Source: Phenylobacterium sp. (lineage in GTDB: Bacteria; Pseudomonadota; Alphaproteobacteria; Caulobacterales; Caulobacteraceae). From it: DNA of 53,796 bases. Below the pieces are notes generated by a model, which worked only from the letters and a program-made list of their open reading frames with translations, searched no databases and had not been told where the DNA came from. Both the position numbers and the translations under genes were made by a program. The stretch is taken from the NCBI RefSeq assembly GCF_030697305.1, contig NZ_JAUYQL010000115.1, forward strand, positions 1-53,796, given 5' to 3'. Positions within the stretch are counted from its first letter, which is position 1. The number at the start of each line of letters is the position of its first letter. Below, in pieces: positions 1 to 6,082 of the stretch.

Positions 1-78
1 CGCTCTGACCTCCACGCAGCACGTGCCGATGAACGTCGGGACCAGAGCTGCGCTGGCTGAGGTCGTGAACATCTATTT

Positions 79-93
79 GTTCTTGATTTGTTC
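79..93 (+). promoter_or_regulatory. LexA (SOS) box, GTTC-N7-GTTC
   Basis: GTTC (79-82) and GTTC (90-93) are separated by seven bases, an exact match to the alphaproteobacterial LexA operator. A TTGACA (94-99) follows at once and could be a -35 element. In the reconstructed allele without the transposon, the box would lie about 90 bases upstream of the gene now starting at 2590. Bases 1-70 contain an open frame that ends at a TGA at 95-97, but no gene can be identified from it. Confidence 0.6.
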
Positions 94-97
94 TTGA

Positions 98-105
98 CAA
101 AATCT
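98..105. repeat. Target site duplication, left copy
   Basis: CAAAATCT abuts the left inverted repeat and recurs exactly at 2508-2515. Eight-base duplications are characteristic of the IS1595 family, so the pair marks a single, recent and undisturbed insertion. Confidence 0.9.
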
Positions 106-128
106 GGCAGTTATATACTTGACGGAAC
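106..128 (+). repeat. IS left terminal inverted repeat (IRL)
   Basis: The 23 bases are the exact reverse complement of 2485-2507. The match stops at base 129. The repeat includes TTGACG (119-124), which points inward and could serve as the -35 element of the transposase promoter. Confidence 0.93.
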
Positions 129-167
129 AGACCCATCGGCATAGCTTGTTTCCAAGAGGACAAGCCG

Positions 168-1106
168 ATGAATCTGACCGACAAAACCTTCCACGACGAC
201 GAAGCCGCCCGCATCCACCTTGAGGCTCAACGCTGGCCTGATGGCGCGTACTGCCCGCATTGCGGCGAGGCTGAGAACGTCACCCTGCTTGGCGGCAAGT
301 CCACGAAGCCGGGCACCTACATCTGCAAGTCCTGCCGCACGAAGTTCACCGTGACCGTCGGCACCGTGTTCGAACGCTCGCATATCGGCCTCGCCAAGTG
401 GATGCTGGCTTTCCGCCTGATGGCTTCGAGCAAGAAGGGCGTCTCGGCTCACCAACTGCACCGCACGCTGGGCGTCACCTACAAGTCGGCTTGGTTCATG
501 GCCCATCGCATCCGCGAAGCAATGCGCCTCGATGCACCTGAGCCGCTGGGCGGCGAAGGCAAGGTTGTCGAAGTCGATGAGACCTACGTGGGCGGCAAGG
601 AAGCCAACAAACACGCCAACAAGCGCAACTCCCGCGACATGTTCGGCCGTAAGGAAGCAGTCGTAACCCTAGTTGAACGTGGCGGCGCGGCGCGCTCGTT
701 CCACGTCGCCAACGTGACCGCGAAGACCCTGCGCCCGGTGATCGTGAAGAACGCCAGCCGCAAGTCGCACCTGATGACGGACGGTGCCCGCATGTACCCC
801 CGCGTAGGTCGCGAGTTCGCGGCTCACAGCGCTGTCGATCACGCGTCCGGCGAGTACGTCCGCTTGGGGCACCACCACTCGAACACGGTCGAGAACTACT
901 TCTCCATCCTGAAGCGCGGCGTGATCGGCACCTATCACCACGTCTCGGAAGCGCACCTCTCGCGCTACCTCGACGAGTTCGACTTCCGCTACTCGAACCG
1001 CTCGGGCCTGGGCGTCGATGACGTCATGCGTACGAACGCGATGCTCAAAGGTTCCACCGGCAAGCGCCTGACCTATCGGCGGTCTGGTCAAGGCGCGAAC
1101 GCGTAA
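168..1106 (+). CDS. IS1595 family transposase (ISXO2-like DDE)
   Basis: This 312-residue protein is the transposase that cuts and joins the ends of the surrounding element. An N-terminal zinc ribbon has Cys29, Cys32, Cys53 and Cys56. The ISXO2-type catalytic domain shows the first Asp in EVDETYVGG (about 137), the second in MTDG (about 205), and the family's SNTVENYFSILKRG block (about 238-251) holding the Asn/Glu of the third site. The ATG at 168 follows AGAGGA at about 158, good Shine-Dalgarno spacing. The length is normal for the family and there are no frameshifts, so the enzyme should be active. It reads away from the left end, with a hairpin directly downstream. Confidence 0.95.
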   Translation: MNLTDKTFHDDEAARIHLEAQRWPDGAYCPHCGEAENVTLLGGKSTKPGTYICKSCRTKFTVTVGTVFERSHIGLAKWMLAFRLMASSKKGVSAHQLHRTLGVTYKSAWFMAHRIREAMRLDAPEPLGGEGKVVEVDETYVGGKEANKHANKRNSRDMFGRKEAVVTLVERGGAARSFHVANVTAKTLRPVIVKNASRKSHLMTDGARMYPRVGREFAAHSAVDHASGEYVRLGHHHSNTVENYFSILKRGVIGTYHHVSEAHLSRYLDEFDFRYSNRSGLGVDDVMRTNAMLKGSTGKRLTYRRSGQGANA

Positions 1107-1118
1107 GCAAAAAACTAA

Positions 1119-1137
1119 GCGCATCCAGAAGATGCGC
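1119..1137. terminator. Hairpin between transposase and first passenger gene
   Basis: GCGCATC and GATGCGC form a 7-bp stem around a 5-base loop. On the minus strand it is followed by a T-rich run (the A-run at 1109-1114 on the plus strand), so it best fits a terminator for the minus-strand gene ending at 1164. It may also slow transcripts leaving the transposase gene. Confidence 0.5.
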
Positions 1138-1163
1138 CAAAAGAACGCACCGGGAACGCGATC

Positions 1164-1394
1164 CTAGAGGTCGTTGGCGACGTGATAACCTCGTTCTGTC
1201 GCGAATCGATTCGCGGCCGGAATGTGCCCGGAGGCGACGATCTCGCCCCTGTACGCCGCCGAAGGCAGAGTTTGCAGCCGAGCCTTGGCGTCGTTCAGAT
1301 CGCGAGCCCGCACCTCCAGGGCCCATTCCGATCCCTCGTGCCGGTACTCAAAGAGGAACCGGCTTTGCGCATCATCTGAGGAATCAGAACCCAT
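1164..1394 (-). CDS. Passenger small protein, unknown function
   Basis: This 76-residue ORF inside the transposon has an acidic Ser-rich start, then a compact body with FLFEYRHEGSEWALEVRA and a run ending in GEIVASGHIPA. It looks like a real small soluble protein, and small proteins of this look occur in proteobacterial accessory DNA, but I cannot name a family. Its ATG (1394-1392) overlaps the ATG of the opposite gene at 1393 within one CATG palindrome, so each gene's ribosome site lies in the other's coding region. A hairpin with a T-run lies beyond its stop. A shorter product from an internal start cannot be excluded. Confidence 0.55.
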   Translation of the reverse strand: MGSDSSDDAQSRFLFEYRHEGSEWALEVRARDLNDAKARLQTLPSAAYRGEIVASGHIPAANRFATERGYHVANDL

Positions 1395-1575
1395 GTATTT
1401 CTACGTCTATCTCGATGTGAACCGCCAGCACCGTTGGACGCTTTACGCGGCGAACAATCGCAAGATCGCCAGTTCCGGCGAGGGCTACCACAACAAGCAG
1501 GACTGTATTGCGGCCATCAATCTGGTCGCCAGCACCGGCCAGGGCGCAGGCACGCCGATCAGGTACGCCGCCTAG
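1393..1575 (+). CDS. Passenger DUF1508 (YegP-like) domain protein
   Basis: This is a 60-residue protein. The pattern YFYVYLDVNRQHRWTLYAAN, then IASSGEGYHNKQDC and AAINLV, matches a single YegP/DUF1508 repeat, a small alpha-beta fold whose role is not known. The longer open frame begins at 1222, but the domain begins at Met 1393, and GAGGA (1378-1382) lies about 10 bases upstream, which decides the start. Its start codon overlaps the divergent gene's start in a shared CATG. Tandem DUF1508 repeats are usual elsewhere; this one is single. Confidence 0.75.
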   Translation: MYFYVYLDVNRQHRWTLYAANNRKIASSGEGYHNKQDCIAAINLVASTGQGAGTPIRYAA

Positions 1576-1590
1576 TTAACGTCTGGTTAA
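1576..1590. promoter_or_regulatory. Perfect TTAA-N7-TTAA (CtrA-type) motif
   Basis: TTAA at 1576-1579 and TTAA at 1587-1590 are spaced by seven bases, the exact consensus bound by the cell-cycle regulator CtrA in Caulobacter. It lies between two converging passenger genes, and its second half overlaps the stop codon of the minus-strand gene ending at 1587. No start codon is placed to use it as an ordinary promoter, so it may be chance. Confidence 0.3.
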
Positions 1591-1727
1591 TTGCCCTTGG
1601 GCGCGGGCTTCGGCTCGCGCCCCTCTTTCGGTTTGTGCGGCTTCGGTGGCGTCCGCAGCGCGTTCGCGATCCCGCGCTTGAAGCGCTCGTCAGCGCCGGG
1701 TTCATCTTCAGGGGGCTTATCGGTCAT
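1587..1727 (-). CDS. Passenger small basic Pro/Lys-rich protein
   Basis: This 46-residue ORF starts MTDKPPEDEPGADERFKRGI and ends in a Lys/Pro-rich tail with TPPKPHKPKEG and PKPAPKGN. The acidic start, the ERFKRGI helix and the basic tail resemble small orphan proteins found in accessory DNA of alphaproteobacteria; the function is unknown. The ATG (1727-1725) overlaps the ATG of the plus-strand gene at 1726 in a CATG palindrome, the second such arrangement in this element. The plus-strand frame running through here (1591-1725) reads as an unlikely Ser/Gly/Arg sequence, which supports coding on this strand. Confidence 0.6.
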   Translation of the reverse strand: MTDKPPEDEPGADERFKRGIANALRTPPKPHKPKEGREPKPAPKGN

Positions 1728-2364
1728 GGCTGCATCCAAGCATCCGCACGGCTACGCGCCGATCATGGATTACATGGTTGAGAAGGGACGGAAAGCACCA
1801 GCGGTGTGGCCGCCCTCGGATGGATTATTGTACGGCTATGTCGGTCAACTCGCAGTGGCTTGGGGAGGGTTCGAGGGAGACCTAAACGCCATGCTTGACG
1901 CCATATTGTTCAAAGCAGGCGAGGACCCACGACGCGCCCACATCGGGCCGTTTCGCACCCGCAAGGCCCTCTTTCGCCAGCACATGGTTTCGGTGTTCGA
2001 GACGTGCCCGACCATCTGCGCCACGCTGGACCGGATGCTAAACGAGGCGGCGCAGCTTCATTGGCGCCGCAACATCGTGCTCCACGGCGAGATCCGCACG
2101 GGTGCGACGGATGGGTCTGGCGTGCTCAAGGCGGTCGGGGAGCACAACGGCAAGCTGATAGAACTGGAGTACGGCGCCGAGAGCCTTCGCGCCTTCCTCA
2201 TGCGCGTCGGCCACATGCATGGCCTGCTTGACGCTATCGGCGAGGACCCTGAGCCGCCATCGCACGAAAGACAGTTCGTACGAGCGTTTCTAAGGAGTGC
2301 TCATCCTCATTCGGGCGGTCGGGGGCTGTCGCCCATTCCACATAAGCAGCCACCCCTGCCCTGA
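1726..2364 (+). CDS. Passenger protein, unknown function
   Basis: This 212-residue soluble protein begins MAASKHPHGYAPIMDYMVEK. It has a central helical stretch (YVGQLAVAWGGFEGDLNAML), then HWRRNIVLHGEI and a further helical part. I recognise no family; the WRRNIVLHG segment followed by a Gly-rich loop recalls small helical proteins of unknown role. The open frame extends upstream to 1591, but that part is better coded on the other strand, and GGGGG at about 1711-1715 suits the start at 1726. Its last 43 codons overlap a minus-strand ORF (2234-2410), so the true C-terminus may matter less. Confidence 0.6.
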   Translation: MAASKHPHGYAPIMDYMVEKGRKAPAVWPPSDGLLYGYVGQLAVAWGGFEGDLNAMLDAILFKAGEDPRRAHIGPFRTRKALFRQHMVSVFETCPTICATLDRMLNEAAQLHWRRNIVLHGEIRTGATDGSGVLKAVGEHNGKLIELEYGAESLRAFLMRVGHMHGLLDAIGEDPEPPSHERQFVRAFLRSAHPHSGGRGLSPIPHKQPPLP

Positions 2365-2410
2365 TCATCTCGGGGGTAACCACCGCATCCTTGTTGGCCT
2401 CGGTGGCCAC
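2234..2410 (-). CDS. Passenger small protein overlapping the 3' end of the plus-strand gene
   Basis: This 58-residue ORF has a GTG start (2410-2408) preceded by GAGG about 8 bases away. It reads V-A-T-E-A-N-K-D-A-V, then TPEMIRAGVAAYVEW, an acidic turn (PNEDEHSLE) and LVRTVFRAMAAQ. The TPEMI.AG...LVR.VF.AM pattern is typical of small phage- or transposon-borne proteins of unknown function that I have seen described only as hypothetical. It is antisense to the last 131 bases of the gene at 1726-2364. The ATG at codon 15 is an alternative start. Confidence 0.55.
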   Translation of the reverse strand: MATEANKDAVVTPEMIRAGVAAYVEWATAPDRPNEDEHSLETLVRTVFRAMAAQGPRR

Positions 2411-2484
2411 CGTCTGTCCTCGACTCTGAGGGCAGCTATTCCTTCCGGCCTGTCACGCTACGAATCAGTGTCTCGTTTTGGGAC

Positions 2485-2507
2485 GTTCCGTCAAGTATAT
2501 AACTGCC
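2485..2507 (-). repeat. IS right terminal inverted repeat (IRR)
   Basis: This is the exact reverse complement of 106-128 over 23 bases. The space between the last passenger gene and this repeat (2411-2484) shows no gene. Confidence 0.93.
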
Positions 2508-2515
2508 CAAAATCT
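2508..2515. repeat. Target site duplication, right copy
   Basis: CAAAATCT is identical to 98-105. Removing 98-2507 restores the empty site, joining TTCTTGA directly to CAAAATCTGAAATCC. Confidence 0.9.
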
Positions 2516-2589
2516 GAAATCCATGGCAGTGTTCGTTTGCGCGACGCCTCTATCGGGGGTGGCATCCCAGCCACCGCAAAGGCGATCCA

Positions 2590-3144
2590 ATGCCGCGTGG
2601 ACGATCTCTTTCCGGCCTACCGAACGTCGAGCTCATGTCTCCGCAGGAACTCCAGTCGCTCCAGCGCTATCGAAGGCGGTCGGGTGTGGGCCCCTTCGCG
2701 CGAAGCATCGCGGGCAAGGTCTGGAACGCTCCCAACACCGCACTCGGCCTGGCGTATGGGCTTACGGGGCATTTGGTCGGCGAAATCGCCGGCAAGAATC
2801 CACAGATTTCGTTGGGCCGGAACGCAATAGAGTTCAGGAATAATCCGCTGACACCGTTCGGGGCGCTTACATTGGGAAATGCCATTATTTATCGAGATGA
2901 TCCGTACAATATGAGCGATGATTTCTGGTGCGGAGAAGTGCCGAGGGGTCAGGATAATCTACCTGAAAAGCACGAAGACGCACATACTCGCCAGGGCGAA
3001 GTACTGGGGCCTCTATATTTTCCATCCAACCTGTTTGGAGGGTTGGCGGGGTTGCTGCTCGACCGCCGCTGGCACGGAGATCATAACTGGAACGAGGCGG
3101 GTCCGAAGTCGACGCCGCCGCGGCCATGGCCTTCGCGCAAGTGA
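2590..3144 (+). CDS. HExxH-motif protein, putative metallopeptidase-like
   Basis: The protein has 184 residues. A stretch around 85-105 (LTPFGALTLGNAIIY) leads to a HEDAHTRQGEVLGPLYFP segment. His128, Glu129 and His132 form a HExxH zinc-site motif, followed by a hydrophobic segment (about 141-157) and WHGDHNWNEAGP, whose Glu169 could be a third ligand. No signal peptide is evident. The motif suggests a zinc protein or peptidase-like fold, but no enzyme family is assigned. The start ATG has AAAGG about 10 bases upstream. It overlaps the following lipoprotein gene by 19 bases, so the two are probably co-transcribed. The transposon separates it from the LexA box at 79-93. Confidence 0.7.
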   Translation: MPRGRSLSGLPNVELMSPQELQSLQRYRRRSGVGPFARSIAGKVWNAPNTALGLAYGLTGHLVGEIAGKNPQISLGRNAIEFRNNPLTPFGALTLGNAIIYRDDPYNMSDDFWCGEVPRGQDNLPEKHEDAHTRQGEVLGPLYFPSNLFGGLAGLLLDRRWHGDHNWNEAGPKSTPPRPWPSRK

Positions 3145-3569
3145 CCGTCGCGCGAGCCGCGGCGTTTGTGGCCCTCTTGGGCTTGCTGGCCGGCTGTGCG
3201 CTGCCGAGCCAGTTCATCTTCACAAACGCCACCGATCGGATCGTGACGCTGCAACTGGAGACCGTGGAGGAAAAGCCCAGAGCCAGGAGCGTGACCGTTC
3301 AACCTGGGCGCTCAAGAACCCTGCTGACGGGAGCGATCCCAGCGTACCCGACCTTGAGCATTACGAGCGGGCTTTGCAAGCATCACTACGAGGTTCCCAG
3401 GCTTGAGCGACCGCCAACGGAGAGTTGGTTGCTGCGTCTGACGATCAAGCCTGACATGTCGCTCGTCGCGACGCTCAGAAGGGTCGGAGAGTCTCCATCG
3501 CTCGCCAGATACAGCGACCTCGCCGAGCCAATGGTCGTCTTGCGGCCGTTTTCGACGGTCTGCCCGTGA
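3126..3569 (+). CDS. Putative lipoprotein of unknown function
   Basis: The protein has 147 residues. A hydrophobic N-terminus (AAAFVALLGLLAGC) ends in a clear lipobox, LLAGC, with the acylated Cys at position 24. The remainder is about 120 residues of likely beta-rich sequence containing two Cys (GLCKHH and the C-terminal TVCP). It should sit anchored in the envelope. It overlaps the upstream HExxH gene, hinting at a membrane-anchored partner pair. No family is recognised. A short gap separates it from the convergent gene at 3580. Confidence 0.7.
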   Translation: MAFAQVTVARAAAFVALLGLLAGCALPSQFIFTNATDRIVTLQLETVEEKPRARSVTVQPGRSRTLLTGAIPAYPTLSITSGLCKHHYEVPRLERPPTESWLLRLTIKPDMSLVATLRRVGESPSLARYSDLAEPMVVLRPFSTVCP

Positions 3570-3579
3570 GGCGCCGCCT

Positions 3580-4479
3580 CTAAGCCCCGAGGATCCAGCC
3601 TTCTTCGCGTTCGGCGTCGACCACGGTGTCGGGGGGCGTGTCCTTGCCGGGGGCGAAGGCGGCGCCCAGCTTGCCGGCCTCGTCGAGGCGGGCGAAGTGC
3701 TCGGCGGCTGCGCGCACCTGGGCCAGGTCCTTGACCTCGCCAGCCGCCGGCTGGACCTTGATCAGCGAGGGATAGACCTCGGCCACCACCACCTCGACGC
3801 CGTCGAGGTCGGCGGCGCTCAGCGCGCGGTAGCCGGTCTCGAACGGCCAGACCCGCACAGCCTCGCCGCGCGCGGCCTTCAGCCGGCGCACCGCCGGGAT
3901 GCCGAGGATCGCCTGGCCGCCCACCGAGCCGTTGTAATAGAGCTTCCAGATCGACGCCGCGCCCTTGGCCGCCAAATCCGCGTGCCGGAATTCCGGCAGG
4001 TCGTCCGGTCCATGCGGGCGCGAACGCTTCGGCTGCAGCGTGGTGAGCGTGTCCTTGGGTGGGCAACCCCAGAACGGGAAGGGGCCCCCGGTCAGCCGCC
4101 GGTTGATCTCCGCGCCGACGCCGAAGCGGTTGTTGGTGTTGTCGGCCTTGTCCTTGACCATCCGATCGATCTGCGTCCAGACCGCCTGCCACGGCGCGTC
4201 GCCCGCGAGGTTCAAGGCGCTGGCGAACCCGCGCGGGAAGCCCAGCGGAAAGTCGAAGCCCACCAGGGCGCGCTCGCCGCGCTTCTTCAGGTCGTCGAGC
4301 ACGCCGGCCAGCAGCTTTTCTGCCGCCGCCCGCGTCGGCGGGTTGTGGGACTCGAAGTGCATGCGGAAACGGGCGTCGCGCTTGAGCACGCCGATCCATA
4401 CGGAGTCGGGCCCCGTCGACGGCTTAGCCGCGGCGCTCCAGTCGACGACGACGTAGGCGCTAAAAAGACGCGGCGCCAT
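3580..4479 (-). CDS. DUF429-like protein (predicted RNase H-fold)
   Basis: The protein has 299 residues. It begins MAPRLFSAYVVVDWSAAAKP and holds an Asp-containing beta strand (VVVDWSA), a second acidic strand (LVGFDFPLGFPRG) and VVVAEVYPSLI, the arrangement seen in DUF429-type predicted nucleases with an RNase H-like fold. The biochemical role is not established. The open frame extends to 4551, but GGGAG about 7 bases before the ATG at 4479, and the start of the conserved fold right after it, favour this start. It converges with the lipoprotein gene and diverges from the CusF-like gene. Confidence 0.65.
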   Translation of the reverse strand: MAPRLFSAYVVVDWSAAAKPSTGPDSVWIGVLKRDARFRMHFESHNPPTRAAAEKLLAGVLDDLKKRGERALVGFDFPLGFPRGFASALNLAGDAPWQAVWTQIDRMVKDKADNTNNRFGVGAEINRRLTGGPFPFWGCPPKDTLTTLQPKRSRPHGPDDLPEFRHADLAAKGAASIWKLYYNGSVGGQAILGIPAVRRLKAARGEAVRVWPFETGYRALSAADLDGVEVVVAEVYPSLIKVQPAAGEVKDLAQVRAAAEHFARLDEAGKLGAAFAPGKDTPPDTVVDAEREEGWILGA

Positions 4480-4603
4480 CACAGGGCTCCCATGCACAGA
4501 CTTGCGGCTTGTAGCGGTTCCGCCGAAACGGGCCAATGGCGCAGCGTTCACAACCGCGTCTGCGCCGTTACCATGCCGGGACGCCCGTTAGGAGTTACGA
4601 TTC

Positions 4604-4942
4604 GTGAGAACCCTGGTCCCGAGCCTCGCGGCGACGCTGTTGCTGGCGGGTTGCGGCGCAGAGCCGTCGAAGGAGGCGCCCAAGGCCCCCTCGGCCAAGG
4701 CCGCCGACCCCGCGCCCACCGGTCCCGTCCTCAGCGGCGTCGGCACGGTCGCCGAGGTCAGCCTGCGGACCCTGGTCATCGACCACGAAGCGGTCGAAGG
4801 CGGGTTGCCTGCGGGCCGAAACACCTTCCGCCTGTACGGCGACGTGGCCGCTCAGGCCCCGCTGGAGCCCGGCGCGCGCGTCGCCTTCAACTACCAGGAC
4901 TGGAAGCCGGAACCTGTACTCACCGAGGTTAAGGCAAGGTAG
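4604..4942 (+). CDS. CusF-like copper-binding-domain lipoprotein
   Basis: The protein has 112 residues. The signal sequence ends in LLLAGC (Cys17), followed by a Lys/Ala/Pro linker (about 20-40) and a small OB-type domain: GVGTVAEVSLRTLVIDHEAV...NTFRLYGDVAAQAPLEPGARVAFNY in pattern. This matches the CusF/CusB-C-terminal copper-binding family, which shuttles Cu(I)/Ag(I) in the periplasm. The His in IDHEAV is present, but the Met pair normally found in the MTM segment is replaced by Arg-Asn-Thr, so metal affinity is doubtful. GTG start with AGGAG about 9 bases upstream. No efflux genes adjoin it. Confidence 0.65.
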   Translation: MRTLVPSLAATLLLAGCGAEPSKEAPKAPSAKAADPAPTGPVLSGVGTVAEVSLRTLVIDHEAVEGGLPAGRNTFRLYGDVAAQAPLEPGARVAFNYQDWKPEPVLTEVKAR

Positions 4943-4946
4943 GGGC

Positions 4947-5948
4947 TCAGCCCACCCGCACCAGCATCTTGCCGAGGTTTTCGCCGCGGAACAGCCCAAT
5001 GAACGCATCGGGGGCGGCTTCCAGGTCCTCGACCACGGTCTCGGTCAATTTGAGCTTGCCCTGGGCATGCCAGGCGGCGACCTCCGCCAGGAACTCGCCG
5101 CGCATATCCATATGCTGGCTCACGTTGAACCCGCGCAGGGTCAGGCCTTTGCCGATCGTTTGCATCAGATTGCGCGGCCCGGGCGGCGGGGTCGCCGCGT
5201 TGTATGTCGACACCATGCCGCAGATCGCCACCCTCCCGCCGGGCTTGGCGCAATCGATGGCGGCTTCCAGGTGCTCGCCGCCGACGTTCTCGAAATAGAC
5301 GTCGATCCCGCCGGGCGCGGCATGGCGCAGCGCCTGGGCGAGAGAGCCCTGCGCCTGCTTATAGTCGATCGCCGCGTCGATCTTGAGCTCGTCCACCAGG
5401 AACCTCAGCTTACGCTCGCCGCCGGCCGAGCCGATCACGGTGTGGCCACGCAGCTTGGCGATCTGGCAGGCCATCGAACCCACCGCGCCAGCCGCGGCGG
5501 AGACGAACACCACGTCGCCCGGCTTCATCTCGGCGGTTCGCAGCAGACCCGCGTAGGCGGTGAGGCCTGGCGCGCCCGCGCCACTCAGGAACGCGTGCGG
5601 CGGCAGGCCGTGCAGGGTGAGCTTTTCGATCTTGTCGGCAGGCGCGTTGTAGCCTTCGCGCCAGCCGTAGTCGCCGAACACCCAGTCGCCCACCCCGAGG
5701 CCCGGAGCATTGGAAACGGTCACCTCGCCAACCGAGCGCCCGGCCATGGCCGTCCCCAGGGCATAGGGCGCGGGACCACCTGCGTTCATCTTGCCGCGCA
5801 TGTAGGGATCGACCGAGATCCAGCGGTTGCGCACCTGCACTTCGCCCGGCGCCGGATCAGGCAGCTCCACCTGGATGATCTCGAAGAGGTCGGGGGTCGG
5901 CGCGCCGGACGGGCGGCCGACCAGGTGGATCTCGCGCGTAGCGGTCAT
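4947..5948 (-). CDS. NADP-dependent MDR oxidoreductase (CurA/LTB4DH-like)
   Basis: The protein has 333 residues. It belongs to the zinc-independent medium-chain dehydrogenase/reductases that reduce alpha,beta-unsaturated carbonyl compounds with NADPH. An N-terminal GroES-like part has the family signature SVDPYMRGKM (about 49-58), followed by a Rossmann domain with AAAGAVGSMACQIAK and GSAGGERK for NADPH. The zinc-binding Cys cluster of true alcohol dehydrogenases is absent, as expected. Start at ATG 5948 (MTATREIHL); GGAAGG lies about 9 bases upstream, while the longer frame to 6020 has no support. Probably a single-gene unit converging on the CusF-like gene. Confidence 0.9.
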   Translation of the reverse strand: MTATREIHLVGRPSGAPTPDLFEIIQVELPDPAPGEVQVRNRWISVDPYMRGKMNAGGPAPYALGTAMAGRSVGEVTVSNAPGLGVGDWVFGDYGWREGYNAPADKIEKLTLHGLPPHAFLSGAGAPGLTAYAGLLRTAEMKPGDVVFVSAAAGAVGSMACQIAKLRGHTVIGSAGGERKLRFLVDELKIDAAIDYKQAQGSLAQALRHAAPGGIDVYFENVGGEHLEAAIDCAKPGGRVAICGMVSTYNAATPPPGPRNLMQTIGKGLTLRGFNVSQHMDMRGEFLAEVAAWHAQGKLKLTETVVEDLEAAPDAFIGLFRGENLGKMLVRVG

Positions 5949-6082
5949 GGCGCAGCCTTCCCTTGAGTGTTGTTCCTGGATGTTGCGCGACCATACGCTC
6001 GACGCGCTGTGGCGCGCCACTTTGCCGCCGCCGCCCTGGCCGTGCTAGCGCTCGGGCCGCGGCGGTTGCGGAGCGCGAATCC

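Larger units (their letters stand above)
106..2507 (+). mobile_element. IS1595-family (ISXO2-like) transposon with passenger genes
   Basis: Complete element of 2,402 bp. Its ends (106-128 and 2485-2507) are perfect 23-bp inverted repeats beginning GGCAGTTATA, and it is flanked by the 8-bp direct repeat CAAAATCT. Inside are an intact ISXO2-type transposase (168-1106) and about 1.3 kb of extra DNA with five plausible small genes, so it is longer than a plain one-gene IS of about 1 kb. Passenger genes are known in some IS1595-family members. Intact ends, intact transposase and a perfect duplication suggest recent arrival and possible activity. Base composition looks less GC-rich than the neighbouring core genes, judged by eye. 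Confidence 0.93.

Noticed and set aside
106-128. Chance palindrome instead of an IS end.
   Set aside because: The match is perfect over 23 bases to 2485-2507 and both sides carry the same 8-base duplication, so chance is excluded.
2297-2843. Plus-strand frames reading through the right end of the transposon (2297-2830 and 2478-2843).
   Set aside because: They cross the inverted repeat and the target duplication and overlap better genes; no protein-like pattern.
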